A stretch of DNA of 44,334 nucleotides from Mesorhizobium sp. (GCA_004020545.1 SAQE01000053.1:1-44334), one strand, 5' to 3'. Numbered from the stretch's first letter, positions 19,004 to 30,014 are shown. Numbers and translations: made by a program. Notes: generated from the letters alone by a model not told the origin.

Positions 19004-19864
19004 TCAACGGCGCTGATGCAAGGGCACGACCTTGTTGTCCATGCCGAGCAGCGCGTCGATCGAGAGCGGCTCTTCGTTGAAGACCGTGCCGGCAAGCGCC
19101 GGCCGGGCAAGGTGGTATCCCTGCAGGAGGTCGACACCGCCGTCGAGTGCCACGCGTAGATGGGTGGCCTGCTCGATGCCTTCGACCAGCACCTCGGCGC
19201 CGCGGTCGTGCAGCATCGAGACCAGCGGCCGGAAGAACCGCTCGGCGGCGGCGTGGCGGCAGAATTCGGCGAACCAGCCGCCGTCGATCTTGACGATGTC
19301 GGGCGACAGCAGGCCGATGCGCGCTTCGGTCGAGTGTCCGGTGCCGAAATCGTCGATGGCGATGCGGATGCCGTCATGCCTCATCTCGCGCACCAGACTG
19401 GCGAGAACATGGTCATCGGCCGCCTGTTCGGTGATCTCGCAGACCAGCATGGCAGGCTCTAGTCCGAAATCGCCGAGATGCCTGGTCATAAGGCGGATCT
19501 CGGCCAGCGCCCGCCCGAGGTGATCGTTGATCATCGGGTCGTAGTTGAAGAACAGCGTAAGCCCATCGACGCCGATGTTGCGGTAGTTGCCGAGATGCAG
19601 CATCCGGCACATCGTCTCGACAAAGAGGCGATCGGATGCCGCCACGCTGTCGAAGAAAACCTGTGGCGCAACGGGTGTCGCGACCCGGCGCGGCTCGATC
19701 AGCGCTTCGACGGCGACAGCCTTGAGCGTCCTGCCCTGCGGCGCGAAGATCGGCTGGTAGGCGCTCCACAGCCGGAACTCGCCATAGACGCCGAACTGGA
19801 GGCCGATCTCGTCGGCGAAGATCGCCTCGGCGGCATTGCGCCGCCTTTCGGGCCGCGCATTCAT
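19004..19864 (-). CDS. Stand-alone EAL domain protein (c-di-GMP phosphodiesterase)
   Basis: A 286-residue EAL-only protein that should hydrolyse cyclic di-GMP to pGpG. The key residues are visible: EAL in VEALIEP, Asn in FFNYD, Glu in VCEITEQ, the DDFGTGHS loop-6 motif, Lys in VKIDGG, VEGIE, and Gln in LQGYHLARP. There is no sensor domain, membrane helix or GGDEF domain. The ATG at 19864 overlaps the stop of the upstream EAL gene (ATGA), so the pair is translationally coupled and may form a heterodimer. Predicted to be catalytically active. Confidence 0.88.
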   Translation of the reverse strand: MNARPERRRNAAEAIFADEIGLQFGVYGEFRLWSAYQPIFAPQGRTLKAVAVEALIEPRRVATPVAPQVFFDSVAASDRLFVETMCRMLHLGNYRNIGVDGLTLFFNYDPMINDHLGRALAEIRLMTRHLGDFGLEPAMLVCEITEQAADDHVLASLVREMRHDGIRIAIDDFGTGHSTEARIGLLSPDIVKIDGGWFAEFCRHAAAERFFRPLVSMLHDRGAEVLVEGIEQATHLRVALDGGVDLLQGYHLARPALAGTVFNEEPLSIDALLGMDNKVVPLHQRR

Positions 19865-20760
19865 GGCGTCACCTTGCGCCCAAACGCCTTCGCCGGCCGC
19901 GACGGCGGCACAGGGGCGGAGCTGATGGCAACAGCAGCCTTGCTCTCTTCGGTCGCGGGCACCTGCATGCTCCTGCCGGAGGCGCGAAAACTGGTCGGGG
20001 CGAGTTCCGGCCGGGCAAGCACATAGCCTTGCACCATCGAGGCCCCGGATTTCTCGGCGAGCTCCAACTGCCAACCCTCCTCGATGCCTTCGAAAACCGT
20101 GCGGATACCCTGGCTTTCGAAGCTCTTCACCATCGCGCTCAGCAGCGCGAAACCGGCCCCGGATTCCATGAGCCGTGAGATCCAATGGGCGTCGAACTTG
20201 ACGATGTCCGGCCTCAATTCCTTGACGCGGTTGATGTCGGAATCGTCGGCGCCATAGTCGTCGACGGCGATGCGGAAGCCGTTGGCTCTCAGCGCTTCGA
20301 CAAAGCTGTAGAGCGTCTCCTGCGAAGCCGATTTCTGCTCGGTGACTTCGCAGACGATGCGCCGCGGATCGATGCCGGCCTCATGCAGCACCAGGCGCAT
20401 GTCGCGCAGCGCCATGTCGGCAATGGCACGGTCGGTGAACACCGACGGATCGAAATTGATGAAGATGGACGCCTCTTGCGGCAAACAGGCGCCGGCGTTG
20501 AGCAGATGCAGCGTCCTTGTCAGCCCCTCGATATGCAGTCGGTCGCCCGCCGGGCAGGTGCCGAAGAAGCTCGTCGGCGACTGCGACTCGCCGTCGCGGA
20601 ATGGCCGGATCAGCCCCTCGAAGGCGACGATCGAAAGCTTGCCTTCGTTGAAGGCGAAGATCGGCTGGAAGGCGCTCTGCAGCGTATAAATGCCCCAGGC
20701 ACCGCTGGAGGTGCCGTCATCATGACGGATGATGTGGGCAAGCCCGATGCTGCGCGACAA
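19861..20760 (-). CDS. EAL domain protein with altered loop 6
   Basis: A 299-residue EAL-type protein. Most catalytic positions are kept (EGL in FEGLIRP, Asn in FINFD, Glu in VCEVTEQ, the Asp pair in VDDYG, Lys in VKFDAHW, FEGIEE, Gln in VQGYVLARP). Loop 6 reads DDYGADDSD instead of the DDFGTGYSS pattern needed for normal dimerisation and metal handling, so activity may be reduced or replaced by a regulatory role. The C-terminal tail of about 40 residues is low complexity (Pro/Ser/Ala). It is the first gene of the coupled EAL pair and diverges from aatA. Confidence 0.83.
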   Translation of the reverse strand: MSRSIGLAHIIRHDDGTSSGAWGIYTLQSAFQPIFAFNEGKLSIVAFEGLIRPFRDGESQSPTSFFGTCPAGDRLHIEGLTRTLHLLNAGACLPQEASIFINFDPSVFTDRAIADMALRDMRLVLHEAGIDPRRIVCEVTEQKSASQETLYSFVEALRANGFRIAVDDYGADDSDINRVKELRPDIVKFDAHWISRLMESGAGFALLSAMVKSFESQGIRTVFEGIEEGWQLELAEKSGASMVQGYVLARPELAPTSFRASGRSMQVPATEESKAAVAISSAPVPPSRPAKAFGRKVTP

Positions 20761-20959
20761 GGGTCCCTCGCTCCGCCAAACCAGCGGAATTCAATCAGCC
20801 ATCCTGCCAGCCAAGGGTTTACCGGCCGTTGATGAATTTATAGTTGCCGCTCACGCCACCTCGACCTCTGGATCATCCGACAATGCTTGCGCTGGGGCCG
20901 ATGATGCGACATGAGAGGCGCCGCGGCCGCTCCTGGCCGCGCCATTGTGTTGGAGATGA

Positions 20960-22168
<1,209 letters not shown>

Positions 22169-22196
22169 ACGGCAACGCCGCCGTCCGAGTAACAGG

Positions 22197-22221
22197 AACC
22201 CGGCTTCGCGCCGGGTTTTTT
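22197..22221 (+). terminator. Intrinsic terminator after aatA
   Basis: AACCCGGC and GCCGGGTT form an 8-bp stem with a TTCGC loop, followed by TTTT. It is 28 bp past the aatA stop. In reverse orientation there is no T-run, so it mainly serves the plus strand. Confidence 0.9.
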
Positions 22222-22231
22222 GTTGGGCGTG

Positions 22232-22627
22232 TCAGCCGCCATACTGCTCGTCGGAGACTTGCTCGAGCCAGTCGGCGTGGACGCCGTCCAGCGCCTCCTG
22301 CATGGCGACATGCGTCATCGTGGTTTTAGGCCCGGCGCCGTGCCAGTGCTTTTCGCCCGGCGCGAAGGAGATGACGTCGCCGGCCTTGATCACCTCGACC
22401 GGCCCGCCCCATGTCTGTGCAAGCCCCGCGCCCGACGTGACATAGAGCGTCTGGCCGAGCGGGTGCGTGTGCCAATGGGTGCGCGCGCCCGGTTCGAAGC
22501 TGACCAGCGTCGCTCTCAGCCGCGCCGGCGCCTCCTTTTCGATGATCAGTGTCTGCAGCACCTTGCCGGTGAAATACTTTTCAGGCGCGATGATCGTCGG
22601 CACGCTGCCGCACGCAATGATCTTCAT
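22232..22627 (-). CDS. Cupin domain protein
   Basis: A 131-residue single-domain cupin. Cupin motif 1 reads GARTHWHTHPLGQTLYVTSG with histidine metal ligands, and motif 2 reads GDVISFAPGEKHWHGAG. Such small cupins bind Fe, Mn or Ni and include dioxygenase-like, isomerase-like and mandelonitrile-lyase-like members; which applies here is unknown. A C-terminal acidic tail (ADWLEQVSDEQYGG) follows. The gene is convergent with aatA; the aatA terminator lies just past its stop. Confidence 0.85.
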   Translation of the reverse strand: MKIIACGSVPTIIAPEKYFTGKVLQTLIIEKEAPARLRATLVSFEPGARTHWHTHPLGQTLYVTSGAGLAQTWGGPVEVIKAGDVISFAPGEKHWHGAGPKTTMTHVAMQEALDGVHADWLEQVSDEQYGG

Positions 22628-22779
22628 CGTTCAAATCCTCAATCGTTGGCGAAATCACCGCGAGCGCGGGCGTCTTGCCGCCCAGTTTCATCCCGACACG
22701 GAGCCAGTGCAACAGGGCTTACCGATTGCCGATAGCCGCAGCATCGACGCACGCCTTGGTGCTGCCTCAAATCGTTTCG

Positions 22780-22823
22780 TTAGCCATTTAAAATACTGTC
22801 ATAAATCGTTGCTTTTTAACCAT
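22780..22823 (+). promoter_or_regulatory. Possible CtrA half-sites upstream of GGDEF-EAL gene
   Basis: TTAACCAT (22816-22823) equals the described CtrA half-site, and TTAGCCAT (22780-22787) is one base off. Both lie in the only AT-rich part of the 306-bp gap between the cupin and the GGDEF-EAL gene. No full TTAA-N7-TTAA site is present, so this is a weak candidate. I see nothing else in the gap. Confidence 0.25.
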
Positions 22824-22933
22824 AAAACGAGGCGACCGGCCAGCCGCCAGGGAATGGAGCCAGGCAGCTGACGCGCTCAATGTCTTTTTAACCGCTCGGT
22901 TCTAGCCATGGCCCGTGCTGTGGGGGCGCGGAC

Positions 22934-24454
22934 ATGAGCATCTTGGCGACAATCAAGGATCATAGCGGCAGGATTTACCGCGGCATCCAGACGCTGCTCG
23001 TGTCGAGCATCGCCGCCACGGCAATCGCCACCTTTGGCCCGGCCGAGAACGCCGCGGCCCTCGCCCTGTCTGTGGCAGCGACCGGCCTGGCGCTCCTGGT
23101 GCTGATGTATATGCGCTCGAGCGTCGTCCAGCGCCTGCAGTCGGCGGCGGACGCTGAAGCCGAAAAGCACCGCTTCCTCAGCGTCGACGCGATGACCGGC
23201 GCCATGACCCGGCGCTATTTCCTCGAAGCGTTGAGCGACAGTCTGGGCACCTTGCGCAACCGGCGGCAAGCGAGCTTGCTGTTGATCGACCTCGACCATT
23301 TCAAGCAGCTCAACGACACCTTCGGCCACCAGTTCGGCGACCTTGCCCTCGCTTATCTGGTCAAGGAGGCTGAGCGCATCTTTGCCGACGGCATTATCGG
23401 ACGGCTGGGCGGCGACGAGTTCGGCGTCATCGTCCCGCATGGCGACGCGGCTGCCCTCAACAAGGATGTCCGCCGGCTGCTCGACGCGATGCGGGCCGGA
23501 AAGCGGCATGAAGGCAAGGTCGTTCCGCTGTCGATCTCGTTGGGGGTTGCGCTTGCGCCGCTGCACGCTTCCAATCCCACCGAATTGATGTTGCTTGCCG
23601 ATCTCGCGCTCTACGAAAGCAAGGCGGCTGGCCGGGGTCGTGTCACGGTCTTCGATGAGGAGATGTTATCGGACAAGCGTTATCGCCGGCTCGTGGAGCG
23701 CGAACTGCGCGCGGCCGTCTATCTTGGCGAGCTGGAGCTCCACTATCAGCCGATCGTGGGCGCCGAGGGCCCCATCGACGCGCTCGAAGGGTTGATCCGC
23801 TGGCGTCATCCCGTCCGCGGCCTGATCTCGCCGGCCGAGTTCATCCCGATCGCCGAGCGCTCGACCTTGATCGACATGATCGGCGAATGGGTGTTCAAGC
23901 GCGCTTGCGCCGATATCGGCCAGTTTCCGGGGCGACGCATCTCGATCAACGTCTCCGGCGAGCAGTTGAAGCGCGATGAGATCGTCACGATGTGCGACCG
24001 CGTACTGCGCGAGACCGGCCGGTCGGCATCCGAGTTCATCATCGAGATCACCGAGACGGTCGCAACCGCAGCGACGCCGGAGATCCTCAGGCGCCTGGAA
24101 GCCTTGCGCGGGCTTGGCTTCGACATCGCGCTCGACGACTTCGGCACCGGTCATTGCGGCTTCAACTACCTGAAGACCCTGCCCATCGACTGCGTCAAGA
24201 TCGACCGTTCCTACATCCGAAGCCTCGCCCACGACCAGGTAGCGCAGATCTTCGTTTCCGCGCTCGCCCAGATCGCCCGCATCCAGGACATCACCATCGT
24301 CGCCGAAGGCGTGGAGACGTCGGAAGAGTTCACCCTGGCTCGTGCGGCCGGCTGCAGCCGCTTTCAGGGCTATTTCTTCGGCAAGCCGGCGCCGCGCGAC
24401 AAGACGAGCGCGCTCTGCGCCGCCGATAACCAGCCGCTGGCCCTGAGCGCCTGA
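22934..24454 (+). CDS. Membrane GGDEF-EAL dual cyclic-di-GMP protein
   Basis: A 506-residue inner-membrane protein with two hydrophobic helices (about residues 20-35 and 42-60) and almost no periplasmic part. A GGDEF domain follows with the intact catalytic motif GGDEF at 159-163 and the nucleotide-binding IDLDHFKQLND. The usual RxxD inhibitory site is not seen upstream of it. The EAL domain carries EGL at 285-287, INVS, IEITET, LDDFGTGH, VKIDRSYI, AEGVET and FQGYFFGKP, so every catalytic position is filled. Either synthesis or breakdown of cyclic di-GMP is possible. The ATG follows a G-rich stretch. It lies 2.2 kb from two more EAL genes. Confidence 0.9.
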   Translation: MSILATIKDHSGRIYRGIQTLLVSSIAATAIATFGPAENAAALALSVAATGLALLVLMYMRSSVVQRLQSAADAEAEKHRFLSVDAMTGAMTRRYFLEALSDSLGTLRNRRQASLLLIDLDHFKQLNDTFGHQFGDLALAYLVKEAERIFADGIIGRLGGDEFGVIVPHGDAAALNKDVRRLLDAMRAGKRHEGKVVPLSISLGVALAPLHASNPTELMLLADLALYESKAAGRGRVTVFDEEMLSDKRYRRLVERELRAAVYLGELELHYQPIVGAEGPIDALEGLIRWRHPVRGLISPAEFIPIAERSTLIDMIGEWVFKRACADIGQFPGRRISINVSGEQLKRDEIVTMCDRVLRETGRSASEFIIEITETVATAATPEILRRLEALRGLGFDIALDDFGTGHCGFNYLKTLPIDCVKIDRSYIRSLAHDQVAQIFVSALAQIARIQDITIVAEGVETSEEFTLARAAGCSRFQGYFFGKPAPRDKTSALCAADNQPLALSA

Positions 24455-24659
24455 CAGACTAGGCGCGCTGACAGGCCAAGCGCTGGACAAACCGGGCGCG
24501 CCTGACAAAACCAAAGCCGGCGCACTTCCTATTTTTCTTGCCCTCTCTGCGAACCCGTGTGACGATGGTCGTGGGTAGGTGGTGAGTGAAAAACCCCGCC
24601 CGCGACGGTCGAACAGGCCGGCCGCCGCTCCCAGGGAAACGCCTGAGTGGAGGTCAGCC

Positions 24660-26711
24660 ATGGGTACTCGCGCCGGAGGACGACGCACGGGACCGAAATG
24701 CATCGCCATAGTCGGTCCCTTCGCAAGCGGTAAGACGACACTTCTAGAAGCAATCCTCGCCCGCACGGGCGCCATCCCCCGCCAGAATCCCGTCTCATCG
24801 GGCAACACCGTTTCCGATCATTCGCCGGAAGCCCGTGCCCACGCCATGAGCGTCGAGGCGACCTTTGCCACCACGGAATTCATGGGCGAGCAGTTCACCT
24901 TCGCCGATTGCCCCGGCTCCATCGAATTCGCCTTCGAGGCCGAGCCGGTGCTGGCCGCCTGCGATGTCGCCGTGGTCGTGGCCGAAGCGGACGAAAAGAA
25001 GATTCCCGCGCTGCAGCTCATCATGCGCAAGCTCGACGATCTCGGCGTGCCGCGCATCCTGTTCCTCAACAAGGTGGACAAGGCGATCGCCGGCGTGCGC
25101 GAGACATTGAAGATGCTGCAGCCGGCAAGCTCGGTGCCGCTGCTGCTGCGTCAGATCCCGCTGCGCAAGGACGGCGTCGTCATCGGCTCGATCGATCTCG
25201 CGCTGGAGCGGGCCTATGTCTACCGCGAATACGCCGAAAGCCAGGTCGCCGAGATTCCGGACGACGACAAGGCGCGCGAGCTCGAAGCGCGCTTCTCGAT
25301 GCTGGAGACCCTGGCCGACCATGACGACCAGCTGATGGAACAGCTCCTCGACGAGATCGAGCCGCCGAAGGACGCGGTCTTCGACGACCTTGCAGCCGAC
25401 CTTCGCGCCGGCGCGGTGACGCCGGTGCTGATCGGCACCGCCGAGAAGGGCAATGGTGTGCTGCGCCTGTTGAAGACGATCCGCCACGACGCGCCGGATG
25501 TCGAGGAGACCCGCAAGCGCCTGGGCGTGCCGGACGGCAATCAGACGGTTGTGCAGGTGATGAAGACGATCCACACCGCGCATGGCGGCAAGCTGTCCGT
25601 CTCGCGCGTGCTTTCCGGGCAGTTGGCCGATGCGGCCGAGCTTTTCCTCTCCAACGGCGACACGACGAAAGTCTCCGGCATCTACAAGATGCTGGGCAAG
25701 GACCAGTTGAAGCTGTCATCGGCCAAGGCCGGCGACACCGTCGCGCTTGGCAAGCTCGACAACGTCAGGACCGGCCAGACGCTGAGCTCGGCCAAGGGCG
25801 GCATCAAGCCTCTGGTCACGCTGGAATCGCCACAGCCGGTGTTTGCCTTCGCGCTGCGCCCCAAGGAGCGCAAGGACGAGGTCAAGATGTCGGCGGCTAT
25901 CCAGAGGCTTGCCGAGGAAGACCCTTCGCTCAGCCTGCATCACAATCAGGACTCCGCCGAGACCGTGTTGTCGGGTCATGGCGAGATGCACCTGCGCGTG
26001 GTGCGCGAGCGCCTGGAGGGCAAGAACCAGATCCCGATCGAAGGCCATTCGCCGGCGGTGCCTTATCGCGAAACGATCCGCAAATCGGCACAGCAGCGCG
26101 GCCGCCACAAGAAGCAGTCAGGTGGCCACGGTCAGTTCGGCGACGTGGTGATCGAGATCAAGCCGCTGCCGCGCGGCTCGGGCTTCCAGTTCACCGACAC
26201 CATCACCGGCGGCGTCGTGCCCAAGACCTACATCCAGTCGGTGGAGACGGGCATTCGCGACTATCTGAAGAACGGTCCGCTCGGCTTCCCGGTGGTCGAT
26301 GTCGCCGTCAACCTGTCGGATGGTTCCTACCACGCGGTCGACTCCTCCGACATGGCCTTCCAGATGGCGGCGAAGCTGGCGATGAAGGAGGGCATGGCGG
26401 CCTGCTCGCCGGTTCTGCTGGAGCCGATCATGAAGGTCGAGATCGTCACGCCGTCCGATGCGACCTCGAAGATCATCGCGTTGATCCCGCAGCGGCGCGG
26501 CCAGATCCTTGGCTATGACGCGCGGCCCGGTTGGCCGGGCTGGGACGTGGTCGAGGCGACCATGCCGCAGGCCGAGATCGGCGACCTGATCATCGAGCTG
26601 CGCTCGGCGACGGCGGGCGTCGCCAGCTACAAGGCCGGCTTCGACCATATGGCCGAGCTGACCGGCCGCCTGGCCGACGAGGCGATGAACGCCAACGGCA
26701 AGGCTGCCTGA
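24660..26711 (+). CDS. Divergent EF-G-like translational GTPase
   Basis: A 683-residue paralog of elongation factor G. The P-loop is GPFASGKTT (residues 19-27), the G3 motif is DCPGS (83-87) and G4 is NKVD (137-140). Domain IV (QSGGHGQFGDVVIEIKPL) and domain V are complete. Three features differ from true EF-G: the G3 motif has Ser in place of the catalytic His, the switch I RGITI motif is absent (HAMSVEATF instead), and the G domain is short. The ATG at 24660 is set by GGAGG at 24648-24652. GTP hydrolysis may be slow or absent; a role in ribosome recycling or stress is speculative. A terminator follows. Confidence 0.88.
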   Translation: MGTRAGGRRTGPKCIAIVGPFASGKTTLLEAILARTGAIPRQNPVSSGNTVSDHSPEARAHAMSVEATFATTEFMGEQFTFADCPGSIEFAFEAEPVLAACDVAVVVAEADEKKIPALQLIMRKLDDLGVPRILFLNKVDKAIAGVRETLKMLQPASSVPLLLRQIPLRKDGVVIGSIDLALERAYVYREYAESQVAEIPDDDKARELEARFSMLETLADHDDQLMEQLLDEIEPPKDAVFDDLAADLRAGAVTPVLIGTAEKGNGVLRLLKTIRHDAPDVEETRKRLGVPDGNQTVVQVMKTIHTAHGGKLSVSRVLSGQLADAAELFLSNGDTTKVSGIYKMLGKDQLKLSSAKAGDTVALGKLDNVRTGQTLSSAKGGIKPLVTLESPQPVFAFALRPKERKDEVKMSAAIQRLAEEDPSLSLHHNQDSAETVLSGHGEMHLRVVRERLEGKNQIPIEGHSPAVPYRETIRKSAQQRGRHKKQSGGHGQFGDVVIEIKPLPRGSGFQFTDTITGGVVPKTYIQSVETGIRDYLKNGPLGFPVVDVAVNLSDGSYHAVDSSDMAFQMAAKLAMKEGMAACSPVLLEPIMKVEIVTPSDATSKIIALIPQRRGQILGYDARPGWPGWDVVEATMPQAEIGDLIIELRSATAGVASYKAGFDHMAELTGRLADEAMNANGKAA

Positions 26712-26732
26712 TCGACTTGTCGAGAACATGAA

Positions 26733-26767
26733 AACGGCGCCCGGACTTTCCGGACGCCGTTCTTATT
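26733..26767 (+). terminator. Terminator after the EF-G-like gene
   Basis: AACGGCG-C-CCGGA pairs with TCCGG-A-CGCCGTT, leaving one mismatch and a 3-base loop, followed by TCTTATT. It begins 21 bp after the stop codon. Confidence 0.75.
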
Positions 26768-26931
26768 GCGGACCGTCTTCCTGGGAGGCAAACGGCAGGT
26801 CCGCCGCAGCAGGAAAAATGGTTCGGACGCGGTAGCTGCCTGAGCCCGGCCTGTCCGAGTGATGCCCCCATCTCCCGGACCGACCAACCGCGTCCTATGA
26901 TCTACTTAATCGATAGAGTGCGTCCGCGACA

Positions 26932-26960
26932 TGTTACCCGATGTTACATGTCACTGTTAC
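26932..26960. repeat. Triple TGTTAC motif
   Basis: TGTTAC occurs at 26932-26937, 26942-26947 and 26955-26960 in a short AT-rich patch with no gene. It could be a clustered protein-binding site. The surrounding stretch 26768-27005 has no credible gene. Confidence 0.3.
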
Positions 26961-27007
26961 GTGGCTCCCGCGCACGCATTTCCGGTACCGGCGTGATCTG
27001 CGGGCAA

Positions 27008-27121
27008 CAAAAAAGCCGGATCAATAAAGATCCGGCTGAGTTTGATTGGAAGTGCCGATTAGGGCTAACCTCCAGAGGGGAACACTCGAGGGCGCTAATG
27101 GGAGGAGAACGCGCCCTAGAG
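27008..27121 (-). ncRNA. Small RNA candidate with anti-Shine-Dalgarno loop
   Basis: On the minus strand a promoter-like element (-10 TATATA at 27133-27128) leads into a transcript of about 114 bases. Its first hairpin has 7-bp arms AGGGCGC / GCGCCCT (27117-27111 and 27095-27089), and its 15-base loop exposes CTCCTCCC. The transcript then carries CCCCTCTGGAGG and ends at a perfect 9-bp terminator stem, AGCCGGATC / GATCCGGCT (27037-27014), followed by six T residues. CU-rich loops of this kind target ribosome-binding sites in alphaproteobacterial small RNAs such as the alpha-r14/NfeR1 and cuckoo groups; assignment to one family is not certain. Confidence 0.65.
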
Positions 27122-27380
27122 ATGAACTATATATGTGCTCATCATGCCCAAGAAACAAGCATCTATTTTGCAACACACGCATGCAAAAAGACGCAGGCTG
27201 TGGTCCAACCCATTCCACGGACCGATAGGACCAGAAAAAATCGCCGAATCCTGGGCATTTTCGCACTGAAAGCGATTGCTGATACGCAAATCGGGTCGGA
27301 TTCTGCTCCCGAAATACGCTAAATTCAAAATGATGCGGACTCGGGCAGGTCGCGTTTATTTTTGCGGCAGGAAGGGCCTG

Positions 27381-27878
27381 ATGCGGACTTTTTCGGCAAT
27401 CGCCGGCAGCGCGCTATTCCTGATTGCGGCACCTGGCGTGGTCGCAGGGCTGATACCCTGGCTGCTGACCGACCATTATCGCATGCCGCTGTCCATGGTG
27501 CCGGGTTTCGTGCCCCTGGCCTGGATCCTGGTGATCGGTGCGGCGGGGATCCTGCTTCACGCCTTCGCCCGCTTCGCCCTGGAGGGCCTTGGCACCCCGG
27601 CCCCCGTGGCGCCGACCGAGAAACTGGTGGTCGGCGGCATCTACCGCCATGTGCGCAATCCCATGTATGTCGCGGTGCTGTCGATCATCCTCGGCCAGGC
27701 GCTCATCTTTTCGAGCTGGGTGGTGTTCGTCTACGGCCTGATCGCCGCCGCGGCGATGATCTCCTTCGTCAAAATCTACGAAGAGCCGACGCTCGCCCGC
27801 CGCTATGGCGCCGAATACGAAACCTACCGCCGCGCGGTACCCGGCTGGCTGCCGCGGATCACGCCCTGGCGCGGGTAA
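27381..27878 (+). CDS. Isoprenylcysteine methyltransferase-like membrane protein
   Basis: A 165-residue membrane protein of the ICMT/PEMT-like methyltransferase family. About four hydrophobic helices are present, with the conserved VGGIYRHVRNPMYVAVL motif and the C-terminal EEPTLARRYGAEYETYRR segment that binds S-adenosylmethionine. The start at 27381 follows GGAAGGG; in-frame ATGs further upstream would add basic residues without helix character. Bacterial members methylate unknown lipids or quinone-like acceptors. It lies beyond the small RNA candidate on the opposite strand and is convergent with lsrB. Confidence 0.82.
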   Translation: MRTFSAIAGSALFLIAAPGVVAGLIPWLLTDHYRMPLSMVPGFVPLAWILVIGAAGILLHAFARFALEGLGTPAPVAPTEKLVVGGIYRHVRNPMYVAVLSIILGQALIFSSWVVFVYGLIAAAAMISFVKIYEEPTLARRYGAEYETYRRAVPGWLPRITPWRG

Positions 27879-27899
27879 GCCGCGCTGTTGTCAGGGCAC

Positions 27900-28796
27900 C
27901 TAGAAAGACCAGCTACGCGCCTTGGCGATAATGAAATCGCGGAACACATGCAGCTTCGCCTGGTTCTTCATCGCGTCCGGATAGGCGAAATAGGTGTCGA
28001 AGGACGGCACCTCCGTCTCTGGCAGCAATTGCACAAGGTTGGAGTCCTTGTTGATGACGTAGTCGGGCAGCATGGCGATGCCGGCGCCGCCTTGCACCGC
28101 GCGCTTGATCGACAAAATGTCGTTGATCTGCAGCGTCGGCACCCTATGCCCACCCTCGAAATCGCCCACCGTCTCCAGCCAGTTCAGTTCCGACAGATGC
28201 GCGGGCACCGGCACGCCGAAAGTGACGATCCGGTGGTTCCTGAGCTCGGCGATCGAGGCCGGCTTGCCGAACTTGGCCACATAGGAAGGGGCCGCATAGA
28301 GATGGAAATGCACGGTGAACAGCCGGCGCTGGATGAGATCCGGCTGCTGCGGCTGCCGCAGGCGGATGGCGCAGTCGGCCTGGCGCATGGTGAGGTCGAG
28401 TTCCTCATTGGCGAGGATGAGCTGCAGGCTGATCTCGGGATAGAGCTCGATGAATTCCTGGACGCGCTCGGTCAGCCAGCCGGCGCCCAACCCCACCGTG
28501 GTCGTCACCCTCAGCACGCCGGAGGGGCGATCCTTGGTCTCGGTCAGCCGCGACTTGATCGTCTCCAGCTTCATCAGCACGTCATGTGCCGTGCGGAACA
28601 GCATCTCGCCCTGCTCGGTCAGCACAAGGCCGCGCGCGTGGCGATGGAACAGCGCCACGCCGACGTCATGCTCCAGCGCGCTGACCTGCCGCGAGATCGC
28701 CGATTGCGACAGATGCAGTGTCTCGGCGGCATGGGTGAACGACCCAGCCTCCGCCGCAGCGTGAAACACGCGTAGCTTGTCCCAGTCCAGCGCCAT
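27900..28796 (-). CDS. lsrB: LysR-family regulator LsrB/VtlR-like
   Basis: A 298-residue LysR regulator. The helix-turn-helix is FHAAAEAGSFTHAAETLHLSQ...AISRQVSALE, followed by the effector domain. Identification as LsrB (S. meliloti) / VtlR (Brucella, Agrobacterium) rests on its GcvA-like sequence and its position directly after trxB on the same strand, which is conserved in Rhizobiales. LsrB controls lipopolysaccharide and oxidative-stress genes. Only one cysteine (Cys142) is present, whereas S. meliloti LsrB is described as sensing redox through several. GAGGGG precedes the ATG. Confidence 0.82.
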   Translation of the reverse strand: MALDWDKLRVFHAAAEAGSFTHAAETLHLSQSAISRQVSALEHDVGVALFHRHARGLVLTEQGEMLFRTAHDVLMKLETIKSRLTETKDRPSGVLRVTTTVGLGAGWLTERVQEFIELYPEISLQLILANEELDLTMRQADCAIRLRQPQQPDLIQRRLFTVHFHLYAAPSYVAKFGKPASIAELRNHRIVTFGVPVPAHLSELNWLETVGDFEGGHRVPTLQINDILSIKRAVQGGAGIAMLPDYVINKDSNLVQLLPETEVPSFDTYFAYPDAMKNQAKLHVFRDFIIAKARSWSF

Positions 28797-28868
28797 GATT
28801 CCCCTCGTGTTGCCTTTGGCGTCTGAATGAAAAATCAGGCTTTTAAACGGCTTTTCTCAACCGATCGC

Positions 28869-29978
<1,110 letters not shown>

Positions 29979-30014
29979 TCATCAGAAAAATCATTGCAAA
30001 GGGATGGCCTCCCG

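Noticed and set aside
26897-27322. A 141-residue plus-strand frame over the small RNA region
   Set aside because: It crosses the terminator and hairpins of the minus-strand RNA candidate, has no ribosome-binding site and no domain.
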